A stretch of 64,000 nucleotides of DNA from JBHIKY01 sp042139015. GTDB lineage: Bacteria > Bacillota > Bacilli > Bacillales > Marinococcaceae. A program made the translations under genes and the position numbers. This document shows positions 9,143 to 18,800 of this stretch, in pieces. The DNA lies in assembly GCF_042139015.1 (NCBI RefSeq), contig NZ_JBHIKY010000004.1, positions 1 through 64,000 on the forward strand. The letters run 5' to 3'. A model generated the notes under the pieces. It had not been told where the DNA came from. It worked only from the letters and a program-made list of their open reading frames with translations, and did no database searches. Position 1 is the stretch's first letter; every line of letters begins with the position of its first letter.

Positions 9143-10183
9143 ATGTCAAATAAGGACGACTTCCATAGGATTCAAGAGGAAATTGAAAACTTCGAGCTGT
9201 CCATAAGCAGTAAAATAGATGTACAGAGGATCATATCACTAAGTGAAATTGTGTTGAACGAACTGCCGGAATATTTGCAGCAGTGTAATACGGAGCCAAA
9301 GTCCATTCCCTTTCGTCACTTATTAATCCAGGCGTATGCAAGCATAGACGAGTTTGAAAAAGCCCGTGAAGCAACAGAGAAATTTTATGAGGCTGGTGCT
9401 TATCATAAAGAGTTGAAATCTGCTGTGTTAAAACGGATTGATGAAATGCAGCGTGCCAGTATTCGATTGCATACATATGCAGAGAGAGAGTCAGAGATTA
9501 ATTATGAAAGAATTATTCAACAGCTTGGAAATTTGGACACAAAGGCGCTCCAGTGGTATGTAGATAATAGCCTCACGCTGCCCGGCACAGGAGTTAATAC
9601 GATTAATGCAGCTTTTGTCGATGTTGAAACTACCGGCATGTCACCCGATAAGGACGAAATTGTTGAAATCGGGGTTATGCTTTGCCGTGTTCATAAATCT
9701 AGTGGAAAAATTCTTGAAGTATTAGAAGAAGCAAATGAACTGAACGAACCAAGCTTTTCCATTCCGGCAAATGTCATACGAGTGCATGGGATCACGGACG
9801 AGGATGTGGCCGGTAAGAAAATGGACACAGCTAAATTTGATCAGTTATTTTCCTCCGCAGATTTAATTATCGCGCACAATGTATCTTTTGACCGCGGCTT
9901 TATCGAGCGCTGCTTTCCATCAACAAAAACAACACCCTGGCACTGTTCTGTCCAGGGTGTACGGTGGAAATCCTATGGTTTTCCGACGAGAAAGCTATTA
10001 TACCTCTGTAAAGCACATAAGATTGCCCAGAGTCAGAACCACCGGGCACTCGACGATGTAAAGCTGACCGTCGAACTCTTACAGCGCAAAAATCCTGCCG
10101 GAGAGTATTATCTGAAAGAATTAATAAAAAAGCCTTACCAAAAAAAGTCTTATAGAAGTCCGCGCCGTCGCAGATGGAGTTAA
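9143..10183 (+). CDS. DEDDh 3'-5' exonuclease (DnaQ/epsilon-like) with N-terminal extension
   Basis: 346 residues. Residues about 155-312 form a DnaQ-type exonuclease: Exo I Asp160/Glu162 (FVDVETTG), Exo II Asp250 (AHNVSFD) and Exo III His300 with Asp305 (NHRALDDV). All catalytic residues are present. Residues 1-150 are a helical, acidic extension without a recognised domain; part of it (about 55-100) looks like a TPR-type hairpin. Stand-alone epsilon-like exonucleases act in DNA repair or RNA turnover. GGGAGTGAGG precedes the ATG. The stop codon overlaps the convergent aminotransferase gene by 4 bp. Confidence 0.88.
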   Translation: MSNKDDFHRIQEEIENFELSISSKIDVQRIISLSEIVLNELPEYLQQCNTEPKSIPFRHLLIQAYASIDEFEKAREATEKFYEAGAYHKELKSAVLKRIDEMQRASIRLHTYAERESEINYERIIQQLGNLDTKALQWYVDNSLTLPGTGVNTINAAFVDVETTGMSPDKDEIVEIGVMLCRVHKSSGKILEVLEEANELNEPSFSIPANVIRVHGITDEDVAGKKMDTAKFDQLFSSADLIIAHNVSFDRGFIERCFPSTKTTPWHCSVQGVRWKSYGFPTRKLLYLCKAHKIAQSQNHRALDDVKLTVELLQRKNPAGEYYLKELIKKPYQKKSYRSPRRRRWS

Positions 10184-11373
10184 TCGACAACTCCTGCCGC
10201 AGATCTGTTCATTACTTGTACCAATCGTCTCATGCCTGTCTCTATCTTTTCCGGCTCGGCATTTGTAAAGTTAAGCCTCATTGTATTTAGAGCCGGGTTT
10301 GATACATAAAAAGGAGCACCAGGAACAAAAGCTACTCCATTTGAAACTGCATCCTTTAACAACGCTGTCGTGTGAACGTCTTCCGGCATAGTGACCCAGA
10401 AGAACATACCGCCTTTTGGTTCAGTATAGTGTATATCAAGCTCGTCTCCACTATCAAAAATGTCCTTCATAAGCAGCATCCGGTCTTTATACGACTTACA
10501 CAGTGTACGGATATGCGCGTCCAGATCAAATTCCTTCATTAAATGAACAAGGGCATGCTGCGTTAACGAGTTGGTGTGAAGATCGGTAGCTTGTTTTGCC
10601 TGAGCCATCATTCGGATAATTTGATAAGGGCCGGCTATCCATCCTGTCCGCATCGCTGGAACGACTGTTTTTGAAAATGTGCTCGTGTATACTACGTATT
10701 TATTATCATCCATCGAAGCTAGTGGAGGAACAGTATCACTTTCGTCAAATTGTATATCCCCATACGGATCATCTTCAAATATAATTGTATGGTACTTTTT
10801 TGCAAGCTGAAGAAGCTTTCTTCGCCTCTCTAAAGACCACACCTTCCCCCCTGGATTAGAATAAGTTGGTACGACATAAATACATTTTGGCTTTAAATGT
10901 CGTATTTTTTCCTCTAGATCCTCCTCCAACATTCCGTCCTCATCCGAGTCAACGGCTACGATATTAGCCTCATAGGATTGAAATACCTGTAGAGCCGCTA
11001 AATACGTAGGGTTTTCAGTTAGAATAATGTCTCCTGGATCAAACATCACTCTCGCAAACAAATCAATCGCCTGCTGAGAACCGGAAGTAACAAGTACATT
11101 CTCCGGGTTACGGAAAATATCTTTCTTTTCCATCCGCTCACACAACATCTCTCTGAGGGCAGGAATTCCTTCTGTCTCTCCGTATTGCAGCACCTTTGGA
11201 TTAGATAGAAGTGCCTGATCAAAAGCTTTTCTTACTTCCTGAACAGGAAACAGTTTTTCATCCGGCAGACCTCCTGCAAACGATATCACATCACCCTTGT
11301 TTACGACCTTGAGAATATCACGGACCGCTGAAGACTGCATGTGATAAACCCGCTTGGCAAAACCATATTTCAT
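10180..11373 (-). CDS. PLP-dependent aminotransferase (class I/II, LysN/MocR-like fold, no HTH)
   Basis: 397 residues. The pyridoxal-phosphate lysine is Lys235 in STFSKTVVPAMRTGW. Cofactor-binding features are TSGSQQAIDL (about 96-105) and PTYSNPGGKVWS (about 169-180), and the C-terminus has the substrate Arg in NTMRLNF. It belongs to the subgroup containing 2-aminoadipate and aromatic or branched-chain aminotransferases, which resemble the catalytic half of MocR regulators. Here no DNA-binding domain is attached. Amino donor and acceptor cannot be assigned. AGGTGGAGAG precedes the ATG. It is monocistronic and convergent with the exonuclease. Confidence 0.88.
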   Translation of the reverse strand: MKYGFAKRVYHMQSSAVRDILKVVNKGDVISFAGGLPDEKLFPVQEVRKAFDQALLSNPKVLQYGETEGIPALREMLCERMEKKDIFRNPENVLVTSGSQQAIDLFARVMFDPGDIILTENPTYLAALQVFQSYEANIVAVDSDEDGMLEEDLEEKIRHLKPKCIYVVPTYSNPGGKVWSLERRRKLLQLAKKYHTIIFEDDPYGDIQFDESDTVPPLASMDDNKYVVYTSTFSKTVVPAMRTGWIAGPYQIIRMMAQAKQATDLHTNSLTQHALVHLMKEFDLDAHIRTLCKSYKDRMLLMKDIFDSGDELDIHYTEPKGGMFFWVTMPEDVHTTALLKDAVSNGVAFVPGAPFYVSNPALNTMRLNFTNAEPEKIETGMRRLVQVMNRSAAGVVD

Positions 11374-11523
11374 TCTCTCTCCACCTCTTTTTTAAAACTT
11401 TCTCCTGCTCTCTGCTTCTTTTTATCTATATTTTGAAAATTATATCATATTCTACATTGCTATTTGTGAAGAAAAAAGTAGAGTTTTCTCTGAATCAATT
11501 CTAATTTCCAGACACGGCCAACT

Positions 11524-12018
11524 TTACATTTTATCTGAATAGAAAACATGCTTTATCGAGAGCTGCTTGGTTACTTCCATAATACCAAAGGAATAATACG
11601 GAAGTTTTCTTTTATCCGTAACTGAGCCTGGGTTAAATAATAGAGTTTTCCCTTTATATCGAAGCATTGGTATATGAGAATGCCCGAAAATAATACAGTC
11701 AATAGGCATCTCAAATGCATCGGCCGCTCGTTTCTCCGTTGTTTTCCTTTCTCCATGTCCATGAGTAATACCTATTTTCCAACCCTCTGCTTCAATAATT
11801 TTTTTCTCAGGGAATCTTTGGATGATTTCCTTGTCATCGACATTGCCGTAAACCCCTTCCACAGGCCCGTATTCACTAATTTCTTCGTATACGCTGTATG
11901 TCTGCCAATCACCGGCATGCACGATCAGGTCCACCTCACTCAGTTCCCTCAGCAGACGTTCCGGCAGCTTTTTTGCTTTCCCTGGTATATGTGTATCCGA
12001 AATAACAATAATTTTCAT
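11524..12018 (-). CDS. YfcE/MJ0936-type metallophosphoesterase
   Basis: 164 residues from the ATG at 12018; the extension to 12078 adds residues not typical of the family, which starts at the first beta strand (MKIIVISDTH). All metal-binding motifs are present: DTH, HAGDW, GNVDD, ITHGHGE and FGHSHIP. Relatives are Mn/Ni-dependent phosphodiesterases active on model substrates and cyclic or linear phosphodiesters. Conserved LFNPGSVTDKR near the end is a family hallmark. In many Bacilli this gene follows the RNase PH/XTP pyrophosphatase pair, which is not the case here. Confidence 0.88.
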   Translation of the reverse strand: MKIIVISDTHIPGKAKKLPERLLRELSEVDLIVHAGDWQTYSVYEEISEYGPVEGVYGNVDDKEIIQRFPEKKIIEAEGWKIGITHGHGERKTTEKRAADAFEMPIDCIIFGHSHIPMLRYKGKTLLFNPGSVTDKRKLPYYSFGIMEVTKQLSIKHVFYSDKM

Positions 12019-12120
12019 CTTTATCCCACATTTCGTTGTAAGTTTATCTTTATATTTAATCAGGGAATAGAACGTCACTGTCCATCCGTTGTTTTTTTTA
12101 GTTTACGTTTCTAACAGGAT

Positions 12121-12492
12121 AATTGTCCACAACGCATAGCTAAGCTTCTTATTGAAAGAATTAACGCTTCAAGTGAGGAAACAAATGAAAAAGGTCAGCC
12201 GGTTTTTTATAACAAAGTTGCAGGCTCTGTTATAACCGGCAATGAAGATGGGGGGCAAAGGAAGCGTCCAGATCAATTCTTTACGGCCTGCTGACTAATG
12301 GTTTTACAGTTCCTCCAAACGCCGTCTCCTATTTGGTTTGGCGAAGCCGGTCCAGGACCATCATATATTGAAGCTGGCCAGAAAAGTGAATATACTCAAT
12401 CAAGCACGAAAATGATGACGTACAATTTAATCCATTTCGCCAGAAATTTTCAGCAGCATCCTATTCCTGCAAAAGGAAACGCTAATTCGTAA
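12121..12492 (+). pseudogene. Decayed flavodoxin-family NAD(P)H-dependent FMN reductase
   Basis: Three reading-frame segments in order give a recognisable flavodoxin-family protein tail. 12130-12290 encodes IAKLLIERINASSEETNE then KGQPVFYNKVAGSVITGNED and meets a stop near 12294. The next frame supplies NGFTVPPNAVSYLVW. From about 12340 a further frame gives GEAGPGPSYIEAG and then MMTYNLIHFARNFQQHPIPA to a stop at 12492. These match the C-terminal half of NADPH-dependent flavin reductases that normally have no interruption. The N-terminal half is missing, replaced by the phosphoesterase region. No start or ribosome site remains. Confidence 0.75.
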
Positions 12493-12561
12493 GCAGAACT
12501 TTTTACATTTGCAGCAGAAGCACTTTAAAATAGATAGGGAAATCATAAGGAGGCATGACTT

Positions 12562-13212
12562 ATGGCAAAAAATGTACTAATGGTTGTGACGAATCATACA
12601 ACAATTACGGATGATCATAAAACGGGACTCTGGCTGGAAGAGTTTGCAGTGCCCTATAACGTCTTTAAAAAAAATGGCTTTGATGTGAAGGTCACAAGCA
12701 TCGAAGGCGGAGATGTTCCTCTTGACCCAAACAGCATCGAGGACCATGCGGAATGGAAAGAAGCAGAAAACGAATTAAAGCATACATCAAAAGTGAGTTC
12801 AGACGATACGAATTTTGATGCCATCTTTCTTCCAGGAGGTCACGGCACCATGTTTGACTTCCCTGAGAACGAGGTGCTGCAGACACTACTCACACATTAT
12901 GCCGATCAGGACAAAGTTGTCGGTTCAGTTTGTCACGGTCCTGCAGGTCTCGTGAACACGAAATATTCTGACGGCCGCTCATTTGTCAGTGGAAAGAAAC
13001 TGACTTCCTTTACAGACGAGGAGGAAAAAGAAATGCAGCTCGACGCTCATATGCCATTTATGCTCGAAAGCAAGCTTCGAGAAAACGGTGCCTTATTTGA
13101 GCGCGGCGATAAATGGTCTGATCACTCAGTACGTGACGGCAGACTTATTACTGGTCAAAACCCGCAGTCAAGTCAAAGTACAGCAGAGAAAGTCGTAGAA
13201 GCTCTTCAATAA
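12562..13212 (+). CDS. DJ-1/PfpI-family protein (Hsp31-like class I glutamine amidotransferase fold)
   Basis: 216 residues. The nucleophile elbow SVCHGPAGL puts the catalytic-type Cys at 124 followed by His125. The N-terminal Glu-bearing segment GLWLEEFAVPYNVFKKNGF and FLPGGHGTMFDFPEN are typical of the Hsp31/YDR533C branch. Relatives act as chaperones, glyoxalase III or deglycases of methylglyoxal-damaged molecules, and are often stress-induced. AGGAGGCATG gives the ribosome site 7 bases before the ATG. It is followed by a terminator-like hairpin, so it is probably a single-gene unit. Confidence 0.9.
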   Translation: MAKNVLMVVTNHTTITDDHKTGLWLEEFAVPYNVFKKNGFDVKVTSIEGGDVPLDPNSIEDHAEWKEAENELKHTSKVSSDDTNFDAIFLPGGHGTMFDFPENEVLQTLLTHYADQDKVVGSVCHGPAGLVNTKYSDGRSFVSGKKLTSFTDEEEKEMQLDAHMPFMLESKLRENGALFERGDKWSDHSVRDGRLITGQNPQSSQSTAEKVVEALQ

Positions 13213-13220
13213 AGATCGTC

Positions 13221-13257
13221 AGCCTGTTGTGATTACTATCACATCAGGTTGTTTTAT
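13221..13257 (+). terminator. Terminator-like hairpin after the DJ-1 gene
   Basis: Imperfect stem 13221-13233 with 13238-13250, followed by a short T-rich tract. Confidence 0.55.
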
Positions 13258-13317
13258 TTAGTGGATGCAGAAAAAACACCTACTACACTGATTTTTTTTA
13301 AGAAGGAAGTGATTATC

Positions 13318-14439
13318 TTGGCACTTGAAACAAATCGTCCGCCTTATCGTGCAGATCATGTCGGCAGCCTGCTCAGGCCGCAGCGATTAAAAGAAGCGAG
13401 GGCGGACTGGAAAGCAGCAAACATAAGTGACAAAGAACTCAGAAAAGTGGAGGATGAGGAAATTTCCAGGATTGTGGAAGAACAAAAAAATGCAGGATTG
13501 CGTGCTGTGACAGACGGAGAATTCCGGAGGGGCTGGTGGCACTTTGATTTTTTTGAAGGACTGGATGGAGTGAAAGGCTATAATACAGAGAGTGGCATTC
13601 AATTTCAGCAGCAGCAGACAAAGTCCCGAGCTGTCAAGGTAAACGGCACTTTGGATTTCACCAGCCACCCCATGCTTGAACACTTCACCTATCTTCAGAA
13701 AACAGCGGGAGATTATACAGCAAAAATGACCATCCCAAGCCCGAGCATGCTTCATTTTCGCGGAGACATTGATGAGGACATTTATCCGGACAAAAAATTA
13801 TTCTTTGCAGACCTTGCCAGCACATATAAAAAAGCAATTGAGGCATTTTATGAGTCCGGATGCCGTTACTTGCAGCTTGACGACACCTCCTGGGCTTACT
13901 TCTGTTCAGAGGAACAGCTGAGTAAAATTAAGGAGCGGGGTGAAGATCCTGAGGAGCTGAAGAGCTGGTATGTATCCACCATTAACGAGGCTGTCGCAGA
14001 TCGGCCAAAAGATATGAAAATTACGATGCATATCTGCCGGGGCAACTTCCGCTCCACCTGGATCTCTTCAGGAGGATACGAACCTGTAGCTGAAATTTTG
14101 TTTGAGAAGCTTCAGGTGGATGGTTTTTTTCTGGAATATGATAGTGACCGTGCCGGTGGTTTTGAACCTCTCCGATTCGTAAACCGTTCAGATCTTCAAA
14201 TCGTGCTTGGCCTGGTCACCTCAAAATTTGGGCAGTTGGAAAAAAAAGAAGATATAATAAAACGTATCGATGAGGCTTCCCGCTATGTTGATATAAATCA
14301 GCTCTGTTTAAGTCCCCAGTGCGGGTTTGCCTCTACTGAAGAAGGAAATCTTCTTAATGAAAAAGAACAATTCAGCAAGCTCCGTCATGTTGTTGATATA
14401 TCGAATCACGTCTGGGGAGAAGCTTTACCAATGGACTGA
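13318..14439 (+). CDS. MetE C-terminal-domain-like methyltransferase (YxjG/YxjH family)
   Basis: 373 residues from a TTG start at 13318 with AAGGAAG eight bases upstream. The longer frame from 13249 runs through the preceding terminator and was rejected. The protein is the catalytic half of cobalamin-independent methionine synthase: PPYRADHVGSLLRP at the start, YLQLDDTSWAYF, zinc-binding His and Cys in MHICRGNFR, EYDSDRAGGFEPL, and the last zinc Cys in SPQCGFAS. B. subtilis YxjG/YxjH are S-adenosylmethionine-riboswitch genes thought to act in methionine recycling. Here the upstream gap is too short for an S-box, so the regulation differs. Confidence 0.9.
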   Translation: MALETNRPPYRADHVGSLLRPQRLKEARADWKAANISDKELRKVEDEEISRIVEEQKNAGLRAVTDGEFRRGWWHFDFFEGLDGVKGYNTESGIQFQQQQTKSRAVKVNGTLDFTSHPMLEHFTYLQKTAGDYTAKMTIPSPSMLHFRGDIDEDIYPDKKLFFADLASTYKKAIEAFYESGCRYLQLDDTSWAYFCSEEQLSKIKERGEDPEELKSWYVSTINEAVADRPKDMKITMHICRGNFRSTWISSGGYEPVAEILFEKLQVDGFFLEYDSDRAGGFEPLRFVNRSDLQIVLGLVTSKFGQLEKKEDIIKRIDEASRYVDINQLCLSPQCGFASTEEGNLLNEKEQFSKLRHVVDISNHVWGEALPMD

Positions 14440-14499
14440 ATGTGATAGAGCATCAGCTTCTTTATAAATTGAAATAGTAACTCAACTAATGAAAACAAT

Positions 14500-14537
14500 G
14501 ACCTGCTGCCATATCTTCATTTGGAGCAGGTCTGGTT
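14500..14537 (+). terminator. Intrinsic terminator after the YxjG-like gene
   Basis: An 8-bp stem (14500-14507 with 14525-14532) followed by a T-rich stretch. Confidence 0.6.
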
Positions 14538-14619
14538 TTATATATAAAAGGGATATATACATACCTAAAAAATTTTGTGACGATAAGATTATCTATGATG
14601 CGCATAGGAGGTGATTCCA

Positions 14620-15402
14620 ATGCTTTTACAATCCGTTACGCTTGATAAACAAATATCAGAAAATACTGGGTATCCCTTTTCCCTCCCTATCATACAGAAT
14701 TTCCAATCTATGCATTTCCAGAAGCCCGTTACGATTTTCGTTGGAGAGAATGGATCAGGAAAATCCACCCTCCTCGAAGCAATCGCCTCAAACATTGGGA
14801 GTATTTTAATAAGCGGCGGTAATATTGATGATGATCCCTCCCTTGAGCCGGCAAGACAGCTGGCAGCAGCGCTGAAACTTTCATGGAAGTTAAAAACAAA
14901 AGCCGGCTTTTTCTTTCGGGCAAATGATTTTAATACATTTACAAGCAGAATTGCAGCAATGAAACGAGAATCTCAGCAGCGAGTTGACGAGATCAAAAAA
15001 AAAGACCCATTTAGTCTGGAGGTAATGCCGTACGCCAGGACCCTCGGAGAGCTTAAGGACCTTTATGGTGAAGGACTTGAATATCGTTCTCACGGCGAAA
15101 GCTTCCTCGATTTATTCCAAGCCAGATTCCGGGAGGACGGACTCTACATTCTGGACGAGCCTGAAGCACCGCTGTCCCCTTTAAAACAGCTTTCTCTAAT
15201 TTCACTTATAAATGAAATGGTTGAAAAAAATGGTCAATTCATTATTGCAACTCATTCCCCAATCCTTATGGCACTTCCAGGGGCTGATATTTACAGCATG
15301 GAAGAAGATACATTTGTTAAAAGAGATTATCAGGATTTAGAACACGTACGCTTAACGAAGGATTTTTTAAATAATCCTTCGAGTTTCCTGCGCCATTTAT
15401 AA
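14620..15402 (+). CDS. AAA-family ATPase (single-domain, ABC/SMC-like)
   Basis: 260 residues from the ATG at 14620, chosen because AGGAGGTG ends 6 bases before it; an in-frame GTG at 14611 lies inside that site. Walker A is GENGSGKST (42-50). An ABC-like signature, RSHGES, is near residue 155. Walker B is LYILDEPEAPLSP, and ATHSP supplies the switch His. The architecture matches the small AAA proteins (COG3910-type) found alone in many Firmicutes. Their role is unknown. No partner gene such as a nuclease or TOPRIM protein lies next to it, so I do not call it a defence gene. Confidence 0.82.
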   Translation: MLLQSVTLDKQISENTGYPFSLPIIQNFQSMHFQKPVTIFVGENGSGKSTLLEAIASNIGSILISGGNIDDDPSLEPARQLAAALKLSWKLKTKAGFFFRANDFNTFTSRIAAMKRESQQRVDEIKKKDPFSLEVMPYARTLGELKDLYGEGLEYRSHGESFLDLFQARFREDGLYILDEPEAPLSPLKQLSLISLINEMVEKNGQFIIATHSPILMALPGADIYSMEEDTFVKRDYQDLEHVRLTKDFLNNPSSFLRHL

Positions 15403-15845
15403 CTACACCTGTTGAAAAAGTATATACATATAAATACTCCCAGTTGGGGATAAAACGGGTGAACACGGAATTTTAAATCTTGCTTCTTTGCCCTATGGCA
15501 GAACCATCAAAGATCTTATGAAAGAAAGTGGATAAAAGTTGTTTCAGCACTCTGCTCCAAGGGCAGGGTGCTTTTTTCTTACATTTATCTACGCCTGGAG
15601 ACCTACTTAAAAATACGGCCAGAGCTTAATTCAAATTTCTTAAAGGAAAGGTATGATAATTATGAGTCAAGAAGCTGAAAATTTTATCATCTATGCGCCA
15701 TCACTGATTTATATTCCGAAAAAATATTTTATTTATTAAAAAAAAGCAGTTAATTCTCCAATATTTCGGTATATAATGATGTTCTGTGATGTTAAAATTT
15801 AACACAGTTTCAGTACTATTGTATTGTGAAAAAAGGAGTGGTAAT
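15403..15845 (+). other. Intergenic region with an orphan C-terminal fragment
   Basis: 15450-15534 reads as 28 codons ending NLASLPYGRTIKDLMKESG and a stop, with no ribosome site or suitable start. It looks like the tail of a lost gene that I cannot name. A terminator follows at 15546-15578. The last 60 bp before the RND gene hold its ribosome site (AAGGAG). Confidence 0.4.
15546..15578 (+). terminator. Intrinsic terminator
   Basis: A 10-bp stem with one G-T pair (15546-15555 with 15563-15572), then six T. It ends either the AAA ATPase transcript or the fragmentary frame before it. Confidence 0.75.
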
Positions 15846-18800
15846 GTGCATTGGCTGAAATTCATTGTTAAAAGAAAAATTTTAGTAGCGTTATTATCTG
15901 TATTAGTTTTATTCATTGGAAGCTATGCTGTATTTGAATTAAATAAGGAGTTAATGCCTTCGGTTGAACTGAACGGGGCCTACGTGGAGGTAAGTGCCGG
16001 TGAGACACCGGCAATTGAAGTAGAAAGAATGATTACGGAGCCAATTGAACAGGCCGTGCTTGGGGTAGAAGGCGTTGAAGATATTAACTCAACGACAACT
16101 ATCGGCCACAGTTCTCTGCAATTAACCTTTGCTGAGAACAGCGACGATGAAGTGTTTTCTGAGGTAGAATCTCTTATTAATTCTTCAACCTCAGATATTA
16201 CGGCAGTGGAAGATGTGGAAACAGGGCAGTACGGGACTTCTCAAAGCTACGAATTTTTTATGGATGTATCAGGCGGGAATATGGATAAAATGACCGCCTT
16301 TGCGGAAGATGTCCTTGAGCCTAGATTAGAAGAACTACCAGAAGTAAGAGATGTTGACGTATCAGGCTCAGTTGATGAAGAAATGGTAATTGAATTGGAC
16401 AGGGAGGAACTGGAAGATCGAGGACTTGATATCACTCAGATCACAGAAACTATTCAACAAGTAAACAATGAAGCAACTGTCGGCGAACTTAGGGAAGACA
16501 ATGACTCTCCGTCCGTACGCTGGAATACTTCTTTAGAGAATGTGGAGGATGTTGAGAATATTCAGATTCAAACAGAGGAGGGGCTGATTCAATTAGATGA
16601 AATCGCTGATGCCTCTCTTGAACCGATGGAAAACTCTTCGTTTGTCTGGAAAAATGGAACGAAAGACTTCATGTTTGTGCAGGTTGGCCGTGCTTCAGAG
16701 GCAACACAGATAGACATGGCAAACGCGGTACGTGAAGAAGTCGATTCCATTCGAAAGGATGGGCTCGTTGAAGGTTTTACTGTAAACGAGATGGTCGCTC
16801 AGGCTGATTATGTCCAGGATTCAATAGATAGTGTGTCCAGCAATATTTTGATTGGAGGCATTATTGCAATTGCTGTCTTGTTCCTATTTTTACGGAACGT
16901 ACGGGCGACTTTCATTGTAGGTATTGCAATACCTACTTCTATCCTGCTTACATTTGCTGCCATGTGGGTATTCGACTACAGCGTCAACATGCTCACTCTG
17001 ATCGGGCTTGGACTTGGAATCGGAATGATGGTCGACTCCTCCATTGTCATTCTGGAATCAATATATAGAAAAAAAGAGCAGGGCTTTGCCAGACTTGAAG
17101 CAGTACTTGAGGGTACTAAGGAAGTTGCAACAGCGGTGATCGCCTCCATGCTGACTACGATTGTCGTATTTCTTCCAATCGGCCTTGTCGGAGGAGAAAT
17201 GGGCGAATTTATGATTATGCTTTCAGCTGTTGTGGCTATAACGCTGATCAGCTCTGTGGTCGTTTCCTTTACACTCATTCCTTCGCTCTCAGAGAATTTC
17301 TTAAGACTGCGAAAGTCAAAAAAAAGGACAAAAGATGGTATTTTTCTTACCTCCTACAGCCGGTTAGTTTCTAAAATTGTCAAGAAAAAACGGTACAGCT
17401 TCACTGTAATCAGTGTGTTTGCTATCATTTTCGCCGGCTCATTATTTTTCGTGCAAAAAATTCCGATGACAATAATGCCGGATATGTTCAACCGTTATGC
17501 TGAGTTAATGGTAGATCTTGAAACAGGGATCTCGCCTGAGGATAAGGAGGAAATAGTAGCAGAAATGACCTCTTCTCTCGATGAGGTCAAGGATGTGGAG
17601 TCGAGCTATGTTATAGATAATGGCGGAATGTTTTATACCATTATCAATATGACAAAAGACGATGACATTACAACCGACCAGGATGAAGTGAATGATGAAA
17701 TATTTCGTTCCCTGCGTGCCCTCGAAGAAAATTATCCTGTAGAGAATGTGCAGGATGTCATGTCCGGCGGCGGAGGATATCCGGTTCAGGTAAATGTGGA
17801 AGGGGACAGTTTCGAAGAGCTTCAGTCTATTTCTGATGATTTTACGAATGAGCTAGAAAGCATTGATGGCATTGTCGGCGTTACCAATTCCATGGAACGA
17901 TCTTCCATAGAGCAGATCGTTGAATTAGACGAAAACGAAATCGAAGATGCCGGATTGTCTCAGCCGCAAATAAGACAATTTATTGAGCAGGCATTCTTAA
18001 CTATGCCTCTCGGTGAGATGACCGTGAATGAAAAAGATGTTCCATTAATGGTTCAATGGGATGAAGCGACTGCTTCAGAAGAGGCGCTGCTTGATTTGGA
18101 AATTCCAACAGCAGATGGTAATGAAACCCTCTCTACTTTCATTGAGCTTACAAGCGTCGAGACTCCGAACGAAATCGCACATCGCAACGGTGAGCGGCAA
18201 ATGTCTATTTCGGCGGATATTGAAGGCGCAGATCTTGGAACAATTAATCGTGATGTCCAACAGACAATTGATAATTTTGAGACTCCTTCCGGCTATAGTA
18301 TTGAAGTAGCAGGAGATCTTGAACAGCAGCAGGAGTTAATGATGGAAATGCTGCTGGTTCTTGCCATAGCGATATTTCTGGTTTACTTGGTGATGGCTGT
18401 GCAATTTAATCACCTGCTCCACCCTATCATTGTAATGTCCGTCATTCCGATGACCATTGTCGGTGCGATCCTTGGGTTACTTATTACCCAGCGTGAGCTC
18501 AGCATAATGTCCGGTATAGGCGTGATTATGCTGATCGGTATTGTTTTAAATAATGCCATTCTGCTAATAGACCGTACTAATCAGCTTAGAAGAGACGGGC
18601 ATACTGTATCAGATGCTTTGATTGAAGCCGGCAGAAACCGGATCCGTCCGATATTAATGACGACCTTTACTACAGTCGGAGGCATGCTCCCTCTTGCTCT
18701 GGCTACCGGCTCATCCAGCAGTTATCAAGCTCCGATGGCCACTGTAATTATTTCCGGGCTGCTGTTTGCGTCACTGATTACACTGGTGCTCATCCCTGCT

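Noticed and set aside
11674..12114. 146-residue frame opposite the phosphoesterase
   Set aside because: Antisense to a well-supported gene with intact metal motifs; no ribosome site.
12298..12492. Stand-alone 64-residue frame
   Set aside because: It is the last part of the decayed flavodoxin-family gene, not a gene by itself: no ribosome site, and the first residues are out of the ancestral frame.
13213..13317. S-box (SAM) riboswitch before the YxjG-like gene
   Set aside because: Only about 105 bp, occupied by the DJ-1 terminator; none of the conserved S-box segments are present.
14620..15402. AAA ATPase as part of a defence system
   Set aside because: No nuclease, TOPRIM, reverse transcriptase or toxin partner nearby; lone AAA proteins of this type are common.
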